The notes under the pieces were generated by a model. That model searched no databases. It was not told the DNA's origin and saw nothing but the letters and a program-made list of their open reading frames with translations. A stretch of 64,000 nucleotides of DNA from a bacterium (GTDB taxonomy: Bacteria > Zhuqueibacterota > Zhuqueibacteria > Zhuqueibacterales > Zhuqueibacteraceae): the NCBI GenBank assembly GCA_023150945.1, contig JAKLJX010000014.1, positions 62,001 through 126,000 of the forward strand. Reading direction: 5' to 3'. The translations under genes were made by a program, and so were the position numbers. The stretch's first letter is position 1, and each line of letters begins with the position of its first letter. Below, piece after piece: positions 8,768-17,806 of this stretch.

Positions 8768-9490
8768 ATGAAAAATCCTCTTGTTCTGGTGCTGATTGTG
8801 CTTGTCGCCGGCTTGGCGGCCACCACTGGTTATTTTTTCAATCGCTACCGGCTGGCGCAGCTTGATCTCGCGCGGCAAAATGAGCGGCTCGCGGAGTCGG
8901 ACAGCCGCGTGCAGGCGCTGCAGAGCCAAACCGCGGCGCAGACGCAACAGTTGCAGCAGGAAGTCGCGAGGGTTACGCAGGAAAAAGATGAAGAAATCAC
9001 CCGTCTGTCCGGCACGCATGCAGAGCTGATCAACGAGCTTCACAATGAGATCGAACAGAAGGAAATCCAGATCACCCAGCTTGCCGATCGTTTGTCGGTG
9101 AGGCTGGTGGACAAGATTCTCTTTCCCTCCGGCGAGGCGGATCTCAGCGCCGCGGGCGTGCAGGTGTTGCAGCGCGTCGGCAACATCATCAAGCACGCGC
9201 AAGATCAAATCATCCGGGTGGAGGGCCACACCGACAATGTTCCCATCGCAGCGCGCCTGCAGGCGCAGTTCCCCACCAACTGGGAGCTTGCCGCCGCGCG
9301 TGCCACCAATGTCGTGCGCTTCCTGCAGGAAAGTGTGGGCATAGCGCCGGAGCGCCTGCAAGCGGTCGGATTGTCGCAGTATCATCCCATTGACAGCAAT
9401 GAAACCGTTGCGGGCCGCAGCCGCAACCGGCGCATTGAGATTTTGCTGCTGCCGATGAGCCCTGTTGCAACCACGGCACCGCAGCAGTGA
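8768..9490 (+). CDS. OmpA/MotB-type peptidoglycan-binding protein
   Basis: An N-terminal hydrophobic segment (residues ~4-26, LVLVLIVLVAGLAATTGYFF) anchors the protein. A glutamine-rich coiled coil follows at ~30-105. The OmpA-like domain occupies ~108-232: KILFPSGEADLSAAGVQVLQRV, the peptidoglycan-binding VEGHTDNVPI, AAARATNVVRFL and SRNRRIEIL. It probably tethers the inner membrane to the cell wall. There is no Pal lipobox and no MotB proton-channel Asp in the TM, so it is neither classical Pal nor MotB. Confidence 0.88.
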   Translation: MKNPLVLVLIVLVAGLAATTGYFFNRYRLAQLDLARQNERLAESDSRVQALQSQTAAQTQQLQQEVARVTQEKDEEITRLSGTHAELINELHNEIEQKEIQITQLADRLSVRLVDKILFPSGEADLSAAGVQVLQRVGNIIKHAQDQIIRVEGHTDNVPIAARLQAQFPTNWELAAARATNVVRFLQESVGIAPERLQAVGLSQYHPIDSNETVAGRSRNRRIEILLLPMSPVATTAPQQ

Positions 9491-9617
9491 AACGGCTTTG
9501 CATGCGCTTTGACGCGAATCTGTTTGGGTGATTCGTCCGAGTCGTTATCCCGTAGGCCACAAGGCGCTCAAAGTCAGAACAAGATTCTGAAAGATTCTTC
9601 ACCACCAGGCAAACATT

Positions 9618-9690
9618 TGAACCGCGGAGACCCAGAGAGCGCAGAGCTGCACGATCCCAAAAGCCTTTCTCTGCGTTCTCGGCGGTGAGC
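9618..9690. repeat. Imperfect inverted repeat (dispersed-repeat type)
   Basis: AACCGCGGAGACCCAGAGAG / CGCAGAG on the left pairs imperfectly with CTCTGCGTTCTCGGCGGT on the right. This 'CCGCGGAGACGCAGAG...CTCTGCGT..CTGCGG' arrangement is a common intergenic repeat type in environmental bacterial genomes. Only one copy was seen here. Confidence 0.6.
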
Positions 9691-9740
9691 TTTTGAGGTG
9701 AATGGCGAGGGGCGTGTGCCCCAATCTTCACAAGATCCTT

Positions 9741-9795
9741 ACTGGATGACAACTGGATGACAACTGGATGACAACTGGATGACAGGTGGATGACA
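9741..9795 (+). repeat. 11-bp tandem repeat, five units
   Basis: Four exact copies of ACTGGATGACA followed by one variant GGTGGATGACA. The first unit is preceded by GATCCTT, so the array looks like slippage of the 'GATCCTTxCTGGATGACA' half of a dispersed palindrome. Confidence 0.9.
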
Positions 9796-9971
9796 GTGGT
9801 GGTGGATACCTCGTGCGAGACAACAATGTACGAATCGGGCTTATTGCCGCCCGCGTGGCTTCAGAATTCAGCTAGACTGAAATCTGAAGCCCTGCGCCGC
9901 GAATTCCGAGCTGATCCTGGCAACGCATGCCAAAATTCCACGGCGCCGGCATGAAGGCGCCTGGAAGGAAA

Positions 9972-11420
9972 ATGAGAGACACCGTGAAGAAGATCGAATT
10001 GGCAGCCGTGCAATCAATGCGAGATGCATTGGAGACGATTGCAGACGGACGCGCCGCATTGCGAGTGGCCGCAAGAGAGAGCAGAGTGTGGGGCAAGGCG
10101 CAGCGCCTGCTGCAGGTTTTGGCGGCCCTGGCGGCATTGCAGCTCAGCGCCTGCTTGCGCCCCTACACCGCGATGGAACATTCGCAACAACCCGAAGTCC
10201 GCGTCGGCTTGATTCTGGGAGCGGCGCAGGCACAATTCGAAGTGGCGGATGAATTCACCGTGCGCAGTGCCGAGGGCAAGCCTCTGGCCTCTTCGTTGAA
10301 AGGCGGAACTTGGGCCGTCACAGCCGGCGACGAGACTCAAAATCACCTGACTCTGCAGGCACGCGACGGCGCGCAGCAATTCTCTCTGCCCAACGGCTTT
10401 GAGATTCAAGCCGGTGAAATGAGCCTGGCGCTTGCCAATGGCGAACGGCGCACGTATCACGGCCGCCTGCGATTTCATCGTCTGGCCGGCGGCAAAATCG
10501 CCACGGTCAACGTGCTGCCGGTCGAGCACTATCTCGCCGGCGTGTTGCCGGCGGAGATGAATGCGCAATTTCCGCTGGAGGCGTTGAAGGCGCAAGCGAT
10601 CGCGGCGCGCAGCGAAGTCATGATCAAACTCCGGCAAAAAAATCAAGCGGAGATCTACGACATCTGCGGTGATGCAAGCTGTCAGGCCTATGCCGGCAAG
10701 GGCAATCGTTCGGCGCTGACCGATCGCGCGGTCAATGAGACCTTCGGCCTGGTGTTGGCAACGCCGCAGCGTGACATTGTGAATGCGCCCTACGCCAGCG
10801 TGTGCGGCGGGCACACCGAAAACAATGAGCAGATTTGGTCGGGCCATGCGCGGCCGCATCTGCGCGGTGTGTATGATGGGAGCGCGCCCGCCGGTGTCGC
10901 CGCGCTCGCCAACGAAGACAGCGTGCGTCTCTGGCTGACGGAGAACCCGCCAGCTTACTGCAATCTCACCGCCGCGGCCGTGCCCGCAGGCCTGGCGTAC
11001 AGCCGCAAGTATTTCCGCTGGCAATTCACCTTCAGCGCAACGGAATTGCGCGACAACATTCGCAAACAGACCGGCGAGGATTTCGGCGACCTGCTCGATT
11101 TGCAGCCGCTCAGCCGGGGCGTCTCCGGCAGGATCACGCGGCTGCGCGCCATCGGCACGAAAAAAAGTTTCGAAATCAACCGCGAGCTTGCCATTCGCCA
11201 GGCGCTTTCGCCACAAACGCTGTGGAGCAGTCTGTTCGTGATCGACCGCACGGCTGCTGCCAACGGTGGCGTGGCTGAATTCACTTTGCGCGGCGCCGGC
11301 GCCGGGCATGGCGTCGGCATGTGCCAAATCGGCGCGGCGAGGATGGCTCTGGCCGGCAGCAGCCATGAGACTATTCTCGCGCATTATTACACCGGTGTCC
11401 GCATCATACGGGCCTATTGA
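9972..11420 (+). CDS. SpoIID/LytB-domain lipoprotein (putative cell-wall glycan hydrolase)
   Basis: The SpoIID domain family includes lytic transglycosylases that cut denuded peptidoglycan. The signature VEHYLAGVLPAEMNAQFPLE plus ALKAQAIAARSEV (about residues 185-215) carries the conserved catalytic-type glutamate. Later family blocks include CGDASCQAYAGK, YASVCGGHTENNEQIW and GAGAGHGVGMCQIGA near the C-terminus. The start at 9972 is chosen because GGAAGGA lies just upstream. A long charged N-terminus precedes a hydrophobic stretch ending in LSAC, a good lipobox, so the protein is probably a membrane-anchored lipoprotein. In non-sporulating bacteria such proteins act in envelope remodelling. 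It is 43 nt upstream of the GNAT gene. Confidence 0.9.
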   Translation: MRDTVKKIELAAVQSMRDALETIADGRAALRVAARESRVWGKAQRLLQVLAALAALQLSACLRPYTAMEHSQQPEVRVGLILGAAQAQFEVADEFTVRSAEGKPLASSLKGGTWAVTAGDETQNHLTLQARDGAQQFSLPNGFEIQAGEMSLALANGERRTYHGRLRFHRLAGGKIATVNVLPVEHYLAGVLPAEMNAQFPLEALKAQAIAARSEVMIKLRQKNQAEIYDICGDASCQAYAGKGNRSALTDRAVNETFGLVLATPQRDIVNAPYASVCGGHTENNEQIWSGHARPHLRGVYDGSAPAGVAALANEDSVRLWLTENPPAYCNLTAAAVPAGLAYSRKYFRWQFTFSATELRDNIRKQTGEDFGDLLDLQPLSRGVSGRITRLRAIGTKKSFEINRELAIRQALSPQTLWSSLFVIDRTAAANGGVAEFTLRGAGAGHGVGMCQIGAARMALAGSSHETILAHYYTGVRIIRAY

Positions 11421-11463
11421 CAACACTCGCCTCCCGCCCAGACAACAGACTCAGCGCGCAGCA

Positions 11464-12303
11464 ATGACCACGCAGCTCTCGATTCGCCAACTGCGCACGC
11501 ACGCCGAATATCGCGCGTGCGTGGCGCTGCAAAAAGAGACGTGGGGCACCGTCTTCACCGAGATGGTCCCGCCCTCGCTCCTGCTGGTGAGCCAGAAGAT
11601 CGGCGGCGTGGCAGCGGGCGCCTTCGATGAAAACGAGCGTCTGATCGGTTTCGTGTTCGGACTCACCGGCGTGAAGGAGGGCCGGTTGGTGCATTGGTCA
11701 GACATGCTGGCGGTGCGGCCGGAACTGCGCGATCGCGGCATCGGCAGACGCCTAAAATTGTATCAACGCGAGCTGGTGCTGGCGCTGGGTGTGCGCACAA
11801 TCTACTGGACATTTGATCCGCTGGTGGCGCGCAATGCGCATCTCAACTTCAATGGTCTGGGCGTGACGGTTGAAGAATACGTGCCGGACATGTACGACAG
11901 CGATTCGCCGAGTGATTTGCATCGCGGCCTGGCGCTCGATCGCCTCGTGGTGGCATGGCATATTTCTCCCGAAGCGCCGGCTGAACCGCAAACCGACCTG
12001 AGTGAAGCCACGCGCACCCGCTTCGCGCATGCACCGATCATCAATCTCCAAACCTCGCAAACCGCCGCTGCCGGCAATGCCGAGGCAGTCCTGCCGTTGC
12101 ACGAACGCATTCGCCTTGAAATTCCATCAGACCTTCAGGCACTCAAGGAACATTCACTTGAAGCCGCGGTGCGCTGGCAGGCTGCCGTGCGTGCCGCATT
12201 TCTCTTCTATTTGCAACAGAACTATCGTGTCGCCGGCTTCTATCGCGAGGCCGGCACCAGCCGTTGCTTCTATGGTCTGCAAAGCAGCGCGACGGCATTC
12301 TGA
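11464..12303 (+). CDS. GNAT-superfamily acetyltransferase (COG3375-like)
   Basis: The 279-residue protein has a GNAT fold in its first ~190 residues: LIGFVFGL, the acetyl-CoA loop (LAVRPELRDRGIGRRLKLYQ) and the following strand TIYWTFDPLVARNAHLNFN. It resembles the predicted acetyltransferases of COG3375, often found beside MenC/N-succinylamino-acid racemase genes. The next gene is of exactly that kind. The pair probably acts on the same N-acylated amino acid, but the substrate is not known. The ribosome site at 11464 is weak. Confidence 0.82.
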   Translation: MTTQLSIRQLRTHAEYRACVALQKETWGTVFTEMVPPSLLLVSQKIGGVAAGAFDENERLIGFVFGLTGVKEGRLVHWSDMLAVRPELRDRGIGRRLKLYQRELVLALGVRTIYWTFDPLVARNAHLNFNGLGVTVEEYVPDMYDSDSPSDLHRGLALDRLVVAWHISPEAPAEPQTDLSEATRTRFAHAPIINLQTSQTAAAGNAEAVLPLHERIRLEIPSDLQALKEHSLEAAVRWQAAVRAAFLFYLQQNYRVAGFYREAGTSRCFYGLQSSATAF

Positions 12304-12388
12304 TCGCTGCGCGCCCGCTGAAGCAAGGAGGCCGCGGGCATTGTGCCTGCCGGGCCGATGACGCCAACTTGACCAAAGGGTCGCCTGC

Positions 12389-13519
12389 ATGCTGCAAATC
12401 GAACGTCTCACACTGCGCGAGATTCGCCTGCCGCTCAAAGAACCCTTTGAGATTTCCTCCGGCACAGTCAAAGATCGCCGCGTTTTTCTGCTGCAACTGC
12501 GCGAAACCGGCGGCCGCACCGGCTGGAGCGAATGCGTGGCCGGCGAAGAGCCAAACTACACCGCCGAGACAGTGGAAACCGCCTGGATCGCGTTGCGCGA
12601 GTGGATTGCGCCGCGCGTGCTCGGCTGCCAGTTCAACCACCCGCGCGAGATTTTTCCGCTGCTCGAACAGAACTTCCGCGGCCACCAGATGGCGAAGGCC
12701 GCCTTGGAAATGGGCGCGTGGGAATTGGCCGCGCAAATCGAGGGCGTGCCGCTCAGCCGGCTGCTCGGCGGCACCCGCACGCACATCGCTGCCGGCGTTT
12801 CGCTCGGCATTCAAAAGAGTCCGGCGCTGCTGGTCGAGCAGGCGCTCGCCGCCCAAGCACGCGGCTATCGCAAGATCAAAGTCAAGATCAAGCCGGGCGC
12901 GGATCTGGAGTTCGTCGCTGCCGTGCGTGCCGCGCTCGGCCCGCAGGCGCCGCTGATGGTGGATGCCAACAATGCTTTTTCCCTGGCTGATCTCGAACTG
13001 CTGCAGAAACTCGACGATTTCAATCTCATCATGATCGAACAGCCGCTGGCATGGGATGATATCGTACGGCATGCCGCGCTGCAAAAACGGCTGCGCACGC
13101 CGATTTGTTTGGATGAATCGATCACCGGCCTGGCGCAAGCCGAAGACATGGTCACGCTCGACAGCGGCCGGATCATCAACATCAAACCCGGCCGTGTCGG
13201 CGGCTTCACCGCCGCAATTGCGATTCATTATTTCTGCGCGCAACACGGCATCCCGGTGTGGTGTGGCGGCATGCTGGAAAGCGGCGTGGGCCGCGCGCAC
13301 AACGTGGCGCTCGCCTCTCTGCCCAACTTCGTGTTGCCGGGTGATCTCTCGCCCAGCAATCGTTATTGGGAACGCGACATTGTGACGCCGGAATGGACGA
13401 TGTCGGCGGACGGCATGGTCACCGTGCCGCTGGAAAAACCGGGCATGGGTGTCACCGTGAATTTGGATCGCGTGGATGATTTGACGGTGCGGTGTGAGAC
13501 GGTGGAGAGAAGGACATAA
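12389..13519 (+). CDS. menC: o-Succinylbenzoate synthase / N-succinylamino-acid racemase (enolase superfamily)
   Basis: Enolase-superfamily enzyme of the OSBS/NSAR subgroup (376 residues, full length). The catalytic set is visible: the KVKIKPG lysine pair (~residues 163-167), metal ligands D in VDANNAF (~190), E in IEQPL (~216) and D in CLDESI (~241), and the lysine in NIKPGRVGG (~265). GGMLESGVGRAHN follows at ~293. Such proteins make o-succinylbenzoate for menaquinone, racemise N-succinyl amino acids, or do both. No other men gene is in the window, while the neighbouring GNAT favours a racemase role. The symbol is therefore provisional. Confidence 0.85.
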   Translation: MLQIERLTLREIRLPLKEPFEISSGTVKDRRVFLLQLRETGGRTGWSECVAGEEPNYTAETVETAWIALREWIAPRVLGCQFNHPREIFPLLEQNFRGHQMAKAALEMGAWELAAQIEGVPLSRLLGGTRTHIAAGVSLGIQKSPALLVEQALAAQARGYRKIKVKIKPGADLEFVAAVRAALGPQAPLMVDANNAFSLADLELLQKLDDFNLIMIEQPLAWDDIVRHAALQKRLRTPICLDESITGLAQAEDMVTLDSGRIINIKPGRVGGFTAAIAIHYFCAQHGIPVWCGGMLESGVGRAHNVALASLPNFVLPGDLSPSNRYWERDIVTPEWTMSADGMVTVPLEKPGMGVTVNLDRVDDLTVRCETVERRT

Positions 13520-13648
13520 TGCTGCATGGAAACATCGGACCGGCGTGGGTGTCATTCCGCTGGAAGTCTTTCCGTGTGTCGATTTGATTCACGCAGATCC
13601 GGCAAACCGTGCTGTTTGGGTAGTGGATGTCGGAATTCGATGCCAACC

Positions 13649-14350
13649 TTATTCAGGTCTTATCTGGCTGCGCTCTTCCTCGAGCTTCTTATACGAGCGA
13701 AGCTCATAGCTTTGCAAGAACTGATAGGTGGTGCCAGATGCATTCGAAACCCATGCAGAGCGCATACGGTTTCGAATGCGCTCAGCCAGACCCGACAAGC
13801 CGCTCGTGTATTTCATTTGCACCCAGGAAAGCCTGCCGTCTGGCTGGACGTGACATTCGAAGGTCAAGACCCCCTCAAGATCGGGATTAGCCCTCAAAGC
13901 TGCGCCATACTCAAGAATAGTAATTGACCGGAGCAAATCGTCAACGGCCTGGTGGTTCGCCGGTGGCAAATCCGAATAGGATGGTGCCGGCACGGATTCC
14001 AGCGGTTTGACGTGAGGGGTTTGCCCAAATGGAATTTCGAAGGCGGAGGGAAAATCTTCAAATGCGCTGCGGCTGGGATCAGGCAAGACTCGGGGAGATG
14101 CCTGTAGCATCTGCCGTTCGAACTGCTGAAGCCTCTTCTCGTGTTCTGCAATCCGTTCTGTCTGTAAAGAATCGGCTTGGTGATTCCTGGTGTTTTCCTC
14201 GTGCTGGCGAGACCAGGCCTGCTCCATCTCTTCCAGGTATCTCCCAACACCGACGCCGAACGCTACCACCGGGCCAAGAACACCCAGCAGTATGCCGAAT
14301 TGCTTCCACGATTTCGATCCAGGCGATTCATCCTTCTTTTTCTGCGGCAT
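13649..14350 (-). CDS. Membrane-anchored coiled-coil protein with TonB/AgmX-like C-terminus
   Basis: The 233-residue protein has a basic N-terminus and one transmembrane segment (~18-38, FGILLGVLGPVVAFGVGVG), so most of it is periplasmic. A charged helical stretch (~40-90) and a proline-rich linker follow. A C-terminal domain (~135-215) contains the pattern LTFECHVQPDGRLSWVQM, resembling the 'G.v.v.f.v.pdG.v..v' strand pair of TonB or AgmX/PglI C-terminal domains. AAAGGAG lies ~8 nt before the ATG at 14350. It may be an energy transducer-like or gliding-related protein. No ExbB/ExbD neighbours are present, so function is unproven. Confidence 0.65.
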   Translation of the reverse strand: MPQKKKDESPGSKSWKQFGILLGVLGPVVAFGVGVGRYLEEMEQAWSRQHEENTRNHQADSLQTERIAEHEKRLQQFERQMLQASPRVLPDPSRSAFEDFPSAFEIPFGQTPHVKPLESVPAPSYSDLPPANHQAVDDLLRSITILEYGAALRANPDLEGVLTFECHVQPDGRLSWVQMKYTSGLSGLAERIRNRMRSAWVSNASGTTYQFLQSYELRSYKKLEEERSQIRPE

Positions 14351-14951
14351 GGCGTGACTCCTTTATGCAAGTCACCGACACACGGGTACTGATTTTCAGA
14401 AATTAGGAGGTGCATCCTGCGAATGAAGGCGCATGGAGTTTGGTCTGATTTTTGGAGCCTGTTGCTCGCATTTGTTGACTGGTACGACCTGATTGGAATA
14501 CCTCGCAGCAACAACCAAGATGGCCCCGCATCAGGGTAAGGTGGGTAACACCAGTACTTGGAGGTGTCTGGCAAAATCTAGACGGCTAAACCATCCTTGA
14601 ATCAACCAATAGTACGTTACCAACGTTCAGTTTGCTGACATGATGCTGCGATTTTTCGCAAAGCTTTCCCAATAATCAACTGGGCTTTTGAAATATCACA
14701 ATAGTTCGTAAGGTTGTCTTCACTCTTGCCGTGAGGGGCTGGCCGACTGCTTGAATTTCACTTAAGGGGAATATTGTGTCTTGCCTTGTCAGAGTACCGG
14801 TCTGCAGTTAGTGCACAGGCATGAGGAGATGGAAGGCGAGGTCGCTGCGGTGCCATGCTCCTTGCTTCACACCGCTGACAAAGATCCTTACTCGCGCCAG
14901 GGCCGCTGAACAGAATACGGTGCGGGTAGACAACTAACTTCACCCCAAACG
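14351..14951. other. Intergenic region without recognised gene
   Basis: About 600 nt of lower GC than the surroundings. A 61-codon minus frame (14758-14943) has no ribosome site or recognisable motif and was not accepted. It probably carries the promoter of the TonB/AgmX-like gene; otherwise nothing was recognised. Confidence 0.4.
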
Positions 14952-15005
14952 AAAAAGGCGAACAGCAAGAGACGATGTTCTGCCGTCTCCCGCTCTTCGC
15001 CTTTT
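14952..15005 (-). terminator. Long hairpin terminator of the gene at 15025-16719
   Basis: Left arm AAAAAGGCGAACAGCAAGAG and right arm CTCCCGCTCTTCGCCTTTT pair over about 22 bp with a few mismatches. It lies 20 nt downstream of the minus-strand gene and ends in a T-rich tract. Confidence 0.75.
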
Positions 15006-15024
15006 GTCTACTGCCGGTGAAATT

Positions 15025-16719
15025 CTACCGCACCAGCACCAACTTCTTCACTGCCACTTGCTGGCCGGCTTGCAGACGATAGAAATAAACGCCCGCAGGC
15101 AGCGGCCGCCCGAAGCGATCGCTGCCGTTCCAGGTGATCTCCTGACGGCCGGCTTTGCCGCGCAGTTGTTCCAGCGCCGTGAAGCGCATGACTTCCTGGC
15201 CCATCAAATTGTAGATCAACAACTGGGCGGGTTTGCCATTGGCGCCGGTGCTGAAAGCCAGCCGAATGTTTTCGCGCTGCGGCGCAAAGGGATTGGGGTA
15301 GGCATCATACAAACCGAAGAACGTCGGCGTTTCGCCATTCTCCGCCACCGCGCTCGGAAAGCTCTGTTCTGCCGCCGTCACCGCCAGCGGGGTCTCCTGC
15401 CAGCTTTTGAATTGCTCCCCGGTCGCCACGGCATCGCCCACGTTGTCGAGATGGAAGGTGCTGAAATCAAAGCTGAACTGGCCTTGAATCTTTTGCCCGT
15501 CGACTTGCACGCCGAAATCGCCGAAGGATTTCTTGTCGCCGGTGTCGGCGGCATCAACCGCGCTGTTATCCTTGAAATACAGATTGCGAGTCGCGCCGAT
15601 CTTGGGAACGGTGACCAACACCATCAAGCCGAAGGGATCGCCGGTCGCCGGCCGGTGCGAGGCCAGAAACCAGTTCACGCGTTCATCCACCACCGCCGTG
15701 TTGACACCGCCATCCGCCACGCCGTCCACGGTGATGCCGCCGGGATTTTGCGCATTGAAGAATTGCCGCGTCAGGCCGCCGCCATTTTCATTGAGATCGA
15801 GCGACTGGCGGATGTAGGTGATGCCAAAGGTCTCGGCATCCGCGCTGTCGATCTTGGCATTCTTGAAGATGATGCTGGAGGAATACGGAAAATACTGCAT
15901 CTCGAATGAGAACGGCAGCTTGAGAAACGGCACGTTGAAGACGATGATCACCAGCGTGTCGGCCAGCAAACGATAGCCGCGCACCGGGCCGCTGGCAAAG
16001 CTCAGATTACCGAACTGCAGGTTGGTCTGTTCATCGATGGTGTAAGGCAGGCGGCCGATGATGGGCACGGTTGCCGAGCCGTTGACGCGCACCTTCAACC
16101 GGTCGATCAGATTGCCGGTGACGCCGCTGCTGCGCTTGATGGCCGTGAAATTCGGCAGGCCGTTGTTGGCATGGGCGACTTTGTAGGTGCGGCCGAACAC
16201 CGTGTCGGTGCCGGCGGCGGCCGAGGGGCCGCGGTCATAGCTCAAATATCCACTCACGCTGGGCCGGTTGGTGACATTGCGGTACAAATAGACCCACGCT
16301 TGTTGGCCGGACGCGAGCGGATCATCCAGAGCCAGCTCGATGCGCGGATGCTGGCGCGCGCCGGCATCAGCGAGCCACTTGTCCGCAGGCGCACGATCAC
16401 CGGCGTCGCCCGGCATGAACACCACCTCATCATTGAAATCGATGGGGCCGGTTTCATTGCCGAAGAAGCTGCCGTTGCTGTCGACTTTGTCGATCTGAAA
16501 AGGAATCGCAAGCCATTGATCGCCGGCAACACTGTAGCGGTAGGCCGTGAGAGAGTCAATCTCCAGGCCCAGCAACGCCGGGGTGTTGAAGGCGTCGAAG
16601 ACGATGGGATCGAATTGGCGGGTGAGTGTTTTTTGCTGCGCCAGCAACGGCGCCGCAGCAAAACTGGCGAGAAGCACAGAAGCGAGTACCAACACTCCGA
16701 ACTTCGAGCGAGTACGCAT
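15025..16719 (-). CDS. Secreted protein with C-terminal FlgD-like/'YPNPF' sorting tail
   Basis: 564 residues. A signal peptide (residues 1-28, MRTRSKFGVLVLASVLLASF ... APLLAQ) shows export. The middle is beta-rich with no recognised catalytic motif: RNVTNRPSVSGYLSYDRGP, VNGSATVPIIGRLPY, LNENGGG. The last ~90 residues are the FlgD-Ig/type IX-like sorting module: AYPNPFAPQRENIRLAF, LLIYNLMGQEVMRF, TWNGSDRFGRPLPAGVYFYRL, then a basic VAVKKLVLVR end. The start at 16719 has AGGAGAGG 8-14 nt upstream; longer frames begin without one. It is probably an outer-surface or secreted protein of unknown role. Confidence 0.82.
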   Translation of the reverse strand: MRTRSKFGVLVLASVLLASFAAAPLLAQQKTLTRQFDPIVFDAFNTPALLGLEIDSLTAYRYSVAGDQWLAIPFQIDKVDSNGSFFGNETGPIDFNDEVVFMPGDAGDRAPADKWLADAGARQHPRIELALDDPLASGQQAWVYLYRNVTNRPSVSGYLSYDRGPSAAAGTDTVFGRTYKVAHANNGLPNFTAIKRSSGVTGNLIDRLKVRVNGSATVPIIGRLPYTIDEQTNLQFGNLSFASGPVRGYRLLADTLVIIVFNVPFLKLPFSFEMQYFPYSSSIIFKNAKIDSADAETFGITYIRQSLDLNENGGGLTRQFFNAQNPGGITVDGVADGGVNTAVVDERVNWFLASHRPATGDPFGLMVLVTVPKIGATRNLYFKDNSAVDAADTGDKKSFGDFGVQVDGQKIQGQFSFDFSTFHLDNVGDAVATGEQFKSWQETPLAVTAAEQSFPSAVAENGETPTFFGLYDAYPNPFAPQRENIRLAFSTGANGKPAQLLIYNLMGQEVMRFTALEQLRGKAGRQEITWNGSDRFGRPLPAGVYFYRLQAGQQVAVKKLVLVR

Positions 16720-16986
16720 GAGGGAACCTCTCCTGATGAAATGAAAAATGGGGATCGCCTGCTTGGCGAAACGTGTTCCGCCTGCTGCGGCCGATTGGCC
16801 GAGTGGGGCGGCGCACTTCTCTCCCTGCAGGAGACCCGTGACCAAAACGCGCGTTGTGCTACCCTGACCCATTTTGCCAGAGAACATTTCCTTCCGTCAT
16901 CATGCCCTCTGCCCTGCTGCGACTACCCCTCGCCCCTCCTGCAGCCATGCTGCTGCTACTGTCCCAGGCCCGCGGCTGACGCACTC

Positions 16987-17787
16987 TCACGAGGAAATGG
17001 TAGCCTCCGCTCCCACCGCCGCGGTAACCGGATCTGCGGCCCCGCCGTTGCCGGCCTGCATGCGGGCGTGCGCCTGCTGCAGCAACGCACGCGCAGCGGC
17101 GTGTTTGGCGTCTTCCTGCAGGCACTTGCGCGCCGCTTTGGCGGCGCGATCGAACCATCCGCTTTCGAAGTAATATTGCGCGACCATGAAATAGGCCTGG
17201 GGCAACTCGACTTTGGTGATCAGCTCGCGCATCACGTGGCGGCGGTCGAGGTTGGCACACTTGGCGACCAGCTTCTGATTTTCGATCAGAAAATCGAGTA
17301 CCTGCGCGTTGTCCGAATGGCTGCGCACGAATTCCATCACCAGGCCGAGCCCCTCGTCGAAAATCTCATCGATGCGCTGGAGGTTGGCGTGCAACGCTTG
17401 AAAATGCGCCTCCCAGTTTTCCTTGTTGTGGGCATAGTGCGCCAGAATGTAGCGCAGTTCCCGCGCCACCATCACCTTGTGAAAGAGCAGGCCGACGTGA
17501 TCGATGAAAGCGGTATCGGCATAGCCGGGCACCAGCTTGTGCCGGCTGCCTTTGGTGGCGGCTTCCTCCCGGCGCCGGAAAATGAGATGATGATCCTCTT
17601 TGATCTGGAACAGCGTTTCGCTGATCTCCTTGAGCACTTCGAAAGAGGGTGCCCGCCGGCTTCTCAAACGGGTGCGCCGCATCTCCTGATAAGCATGACA
17701 GGCCCGCAAATAGCCCTGAATCATGTTGCGCACCTTCCAATTTTTGACGCTGGCGAGATAGCTGCGCTGCGTCTTGCTTATCGCCAT
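16987..17787 (-). CDS. Helical protein of unknown function with TPR-like C-terminus
   Basis: 266 residues, not recognised as a named family. It is strongly helical and basic at the start (TQRSYLASVKNWKVRNMIQG, then MRRTRLRSRRAP). A C-terminal TPR-like pair lies at ~205-250 (PQAYFMVAQYYFESGWFDRA / KARKCLQEDAKHAAARALL). No signal peptide is present, so it is likely cytosolic. The start at 17787 has AGAGGA ~6 nt upstream. It begins 20 nt after the stop of the membrane protein 17807-18601, so the two are likely one transcription unit and may work together. Confidence 0.7.
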   Translation of the reverse strand: MAISKTQRSYLASVKNWKVRNMIQGYLRACHAYQEMRRTRLRSRRAPSFEVLKEISETLFQIKEDHHLIFRRREEAATKGSRHKLVPGYADTAFIDHVGLLFHKVMVARELRYILAHYAHNKENWEAHFQALHANLQRIDEIFDEGLGLVMEFVRSHSDNAQVLDFLIENQKLVAKCANLDRRHVMRELITKVELPQAYFMVAQYYFESGWFDRAAKAARKCLQEDAKHAAARALLQQAHARMQAGNGGAADPVTAAVGAEATISS

Positions 17788-17806
17788 GAAAGTCCTCTTG
17801 TCCGCT

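Larger units (their letters stand above)
9491..9971. other. Intergenic region with palindromic and tandem repeats
   Basis: No gene is supported. It holds an inverted repeat at about 9618-9690 and an 11-bp tandem repeat at 9741-9795 (both listed separately). The last ~170 nt should carry the promoter of the SpoIID-like gene, but none was recognised. Confidence 0.5.

Noticed and set aside
14758-14943. 61-codon minus frame in the 14.4-15.0 kb gap
   Set aside because: No ribosome site, no hydrophobic or domain pattern; coding cannot be supported.
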